This document shows positions 12,177 through 12,697 of a stretch of 12,697 nucleotides of DNA, in pieces. Position 1 is the first letter of the stretch; every line of letters starts with the position of its first letter. The notes under the pieces were generated by a model that saw nothing but the letters and a program-made list of their open reading frames with translations, was not told the DNA's origin and ran no database searches. A program made the position numbers and the translations under genes. Source of the stretch: Flavobacteriaceae bacterium (GTDB lineage Bacteria; Bacteroidota; Bacteroidia; Flavobacteriales; Flavobacteriaceae). The stretch lies in the NCBI GenBank assembly GCA_030633225.1, contig DAOVTF010000020.1, positions 1 through 12,697 on the forward strand, given 5' to 3'.

Positions 12177-12697
12177 ATGAAAAATATTTTAAAATTTTCA
12201 GTTGCACTTGGATTATCAACAATGGTAATGGTTTCATGTGCAGAAACTAAGAAAGAAGAAGTAAAAGCTGAGAAGAAAGAAAAATTAGCTGCAGTTGTTG
12301 AAAAAGCAATTGAATTACCTATTAAAAAAATACCTACGGTTACTAATGGAGCAGAAGCATATTTTTCTCCTGACGGAAAATCTGTAATATTTAATGGTAA
12401 AATGGGAAAAGATACAACACATCAGGTTTATACTATAAATATAGATGGTACTGATTTAAAAAAGATCAATGCTATAGGTGATGATGCTTGTTCGCATTAT
12501 ACTCCTGACGGAAAACATTTAATCTGGACATCAACTAAAGATAATTTAGATATGCACAGAGGTAACTATTCTGATCCAAAAGATTATCCGCAAGGAGCTG
12601 AGCTGTATATGAGCGATCTTGATGGTAAAAACATTGTTCGATTAACAAATAATAAACGATATGATGCTGAGGTAGGAATTAGTCCTAATGGGAAAGT
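12177..12697 (+). CDS. TolB/PD40-type beta-propeller lipoprotein, 3' end outside window
   Basis: The reading frame starts at ATG 12177 and is open to the window end (173 codons seen). The leader ends in the lipobox MVSC with the cysteine at residue 21, followed by a Lys/Glu-rich linker (KKEEVKAEKKEKL) typical of surface-exposed Bacteroidota lipoproteins. From about residue 58, blades of a WD40-like propeller repeat begin: AYFSPDGKSVIFNGK, then HYTPDGKHLIWTS, then VGISPNGK. Each carries the [ST]PDGK signature of PD40/TolB repeats. The phrases YTINIDGTDLKKI and LYMSDLDGKNIVRLT complete the blade pattern. It follows the metallopeptidase by 27 bases with no terminator, so joint expression is likely. 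A peptidase or binding domain could lie in the unseen part. Confidence 0.85.
   Translation, partial: MKNILKFSVALGLSTMVMVSCAETKKEEVKAEKKEKLAAVVEKAIELPIKKIPTVTNGAEAYFSPDGKSVIFNGKMGKDTTHQVYTINIDGTDLKKINAIGDDACSHYTPDGKHLIWTSTKDNLDMHRGNYSDPKDYPQGAELYMSDLDGKNIVRLTNNKRYDAEVGISPNGK

Overview
The window is AT-rich DNA that reads as a chromosomal segment of a Bacteroidota species, most likely a Flavobacteriaceae member. The grounds are a PafA-type periplasmic phosphatase, DUF4252 and DUF481-like envelope proteins, Sec signals ending in 'AQ' or 'SQ', weak Shine-Dalgarno sequences, and several promoter candidates of the Bacteroidota form TTG-N(about 19)-TAnnTTTG. No transposase, prophage, CRISPR array, rRNA or tRNA was seen.

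Layout. Bases 1-446 hold the 3' part of an unrecognised coiled-coil gene. A two-domain GNAT acetyltransferase follows (540-1595, +). Then comes the minus-strand pair mlaE-mlaF (3184-1685), the permease and ATPase of an MCE-type lipid transporter. A divergent pafA-like phosphatase lies at 3296-4933 (+). Bases 4934-5835 contain no protein gene but hold four diverged copies of a roughly 115-bp unit. The minus-strand block at 8517-5836 is a DUF4252 lipoprotein, a DUF481-like beta-barrel and a DEAD-box RNA helicase. From 8636 on the plus strand there are a DUF2975 membrane protein with a small YozG-like HTH gene, a second paralogous HTH gene, an M1-type metallopeptidase (9978-12149) and the start of a TolB/PD40 propeller lipoprotein that runs off the window.

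Most notable element. The four repeats at 4953-5642 look like a tandem family of small RNAs read on the minus strand. Each has a promoter-like block at fixed spacing, a short 5' hairpin, a conserved 25-nt unpaired core (identical in three copies) and a terminator-like hairpin. Both hairpins carry changes that keep pairing on the minus strand (G-U pairs) but would be C-A mismatches on the plus strand. That is strong internal evidence for structured RNA and for its orientation. I could not assign it to a named RNA family.

Second point. The two small HTH regulators at 9272 and 9632 are close paralogues. A 19-bp perfect inverted repeat built on ATTGAAAAACAA overlaps the promoter candidate of the second one. 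Two direct copies of a near-identical motif, 21 bp apart, cover the -33 region of the metallopeptidase promoter. This suggests that the HTH proteins control themselves and the downstream peptidase/propeller operon.
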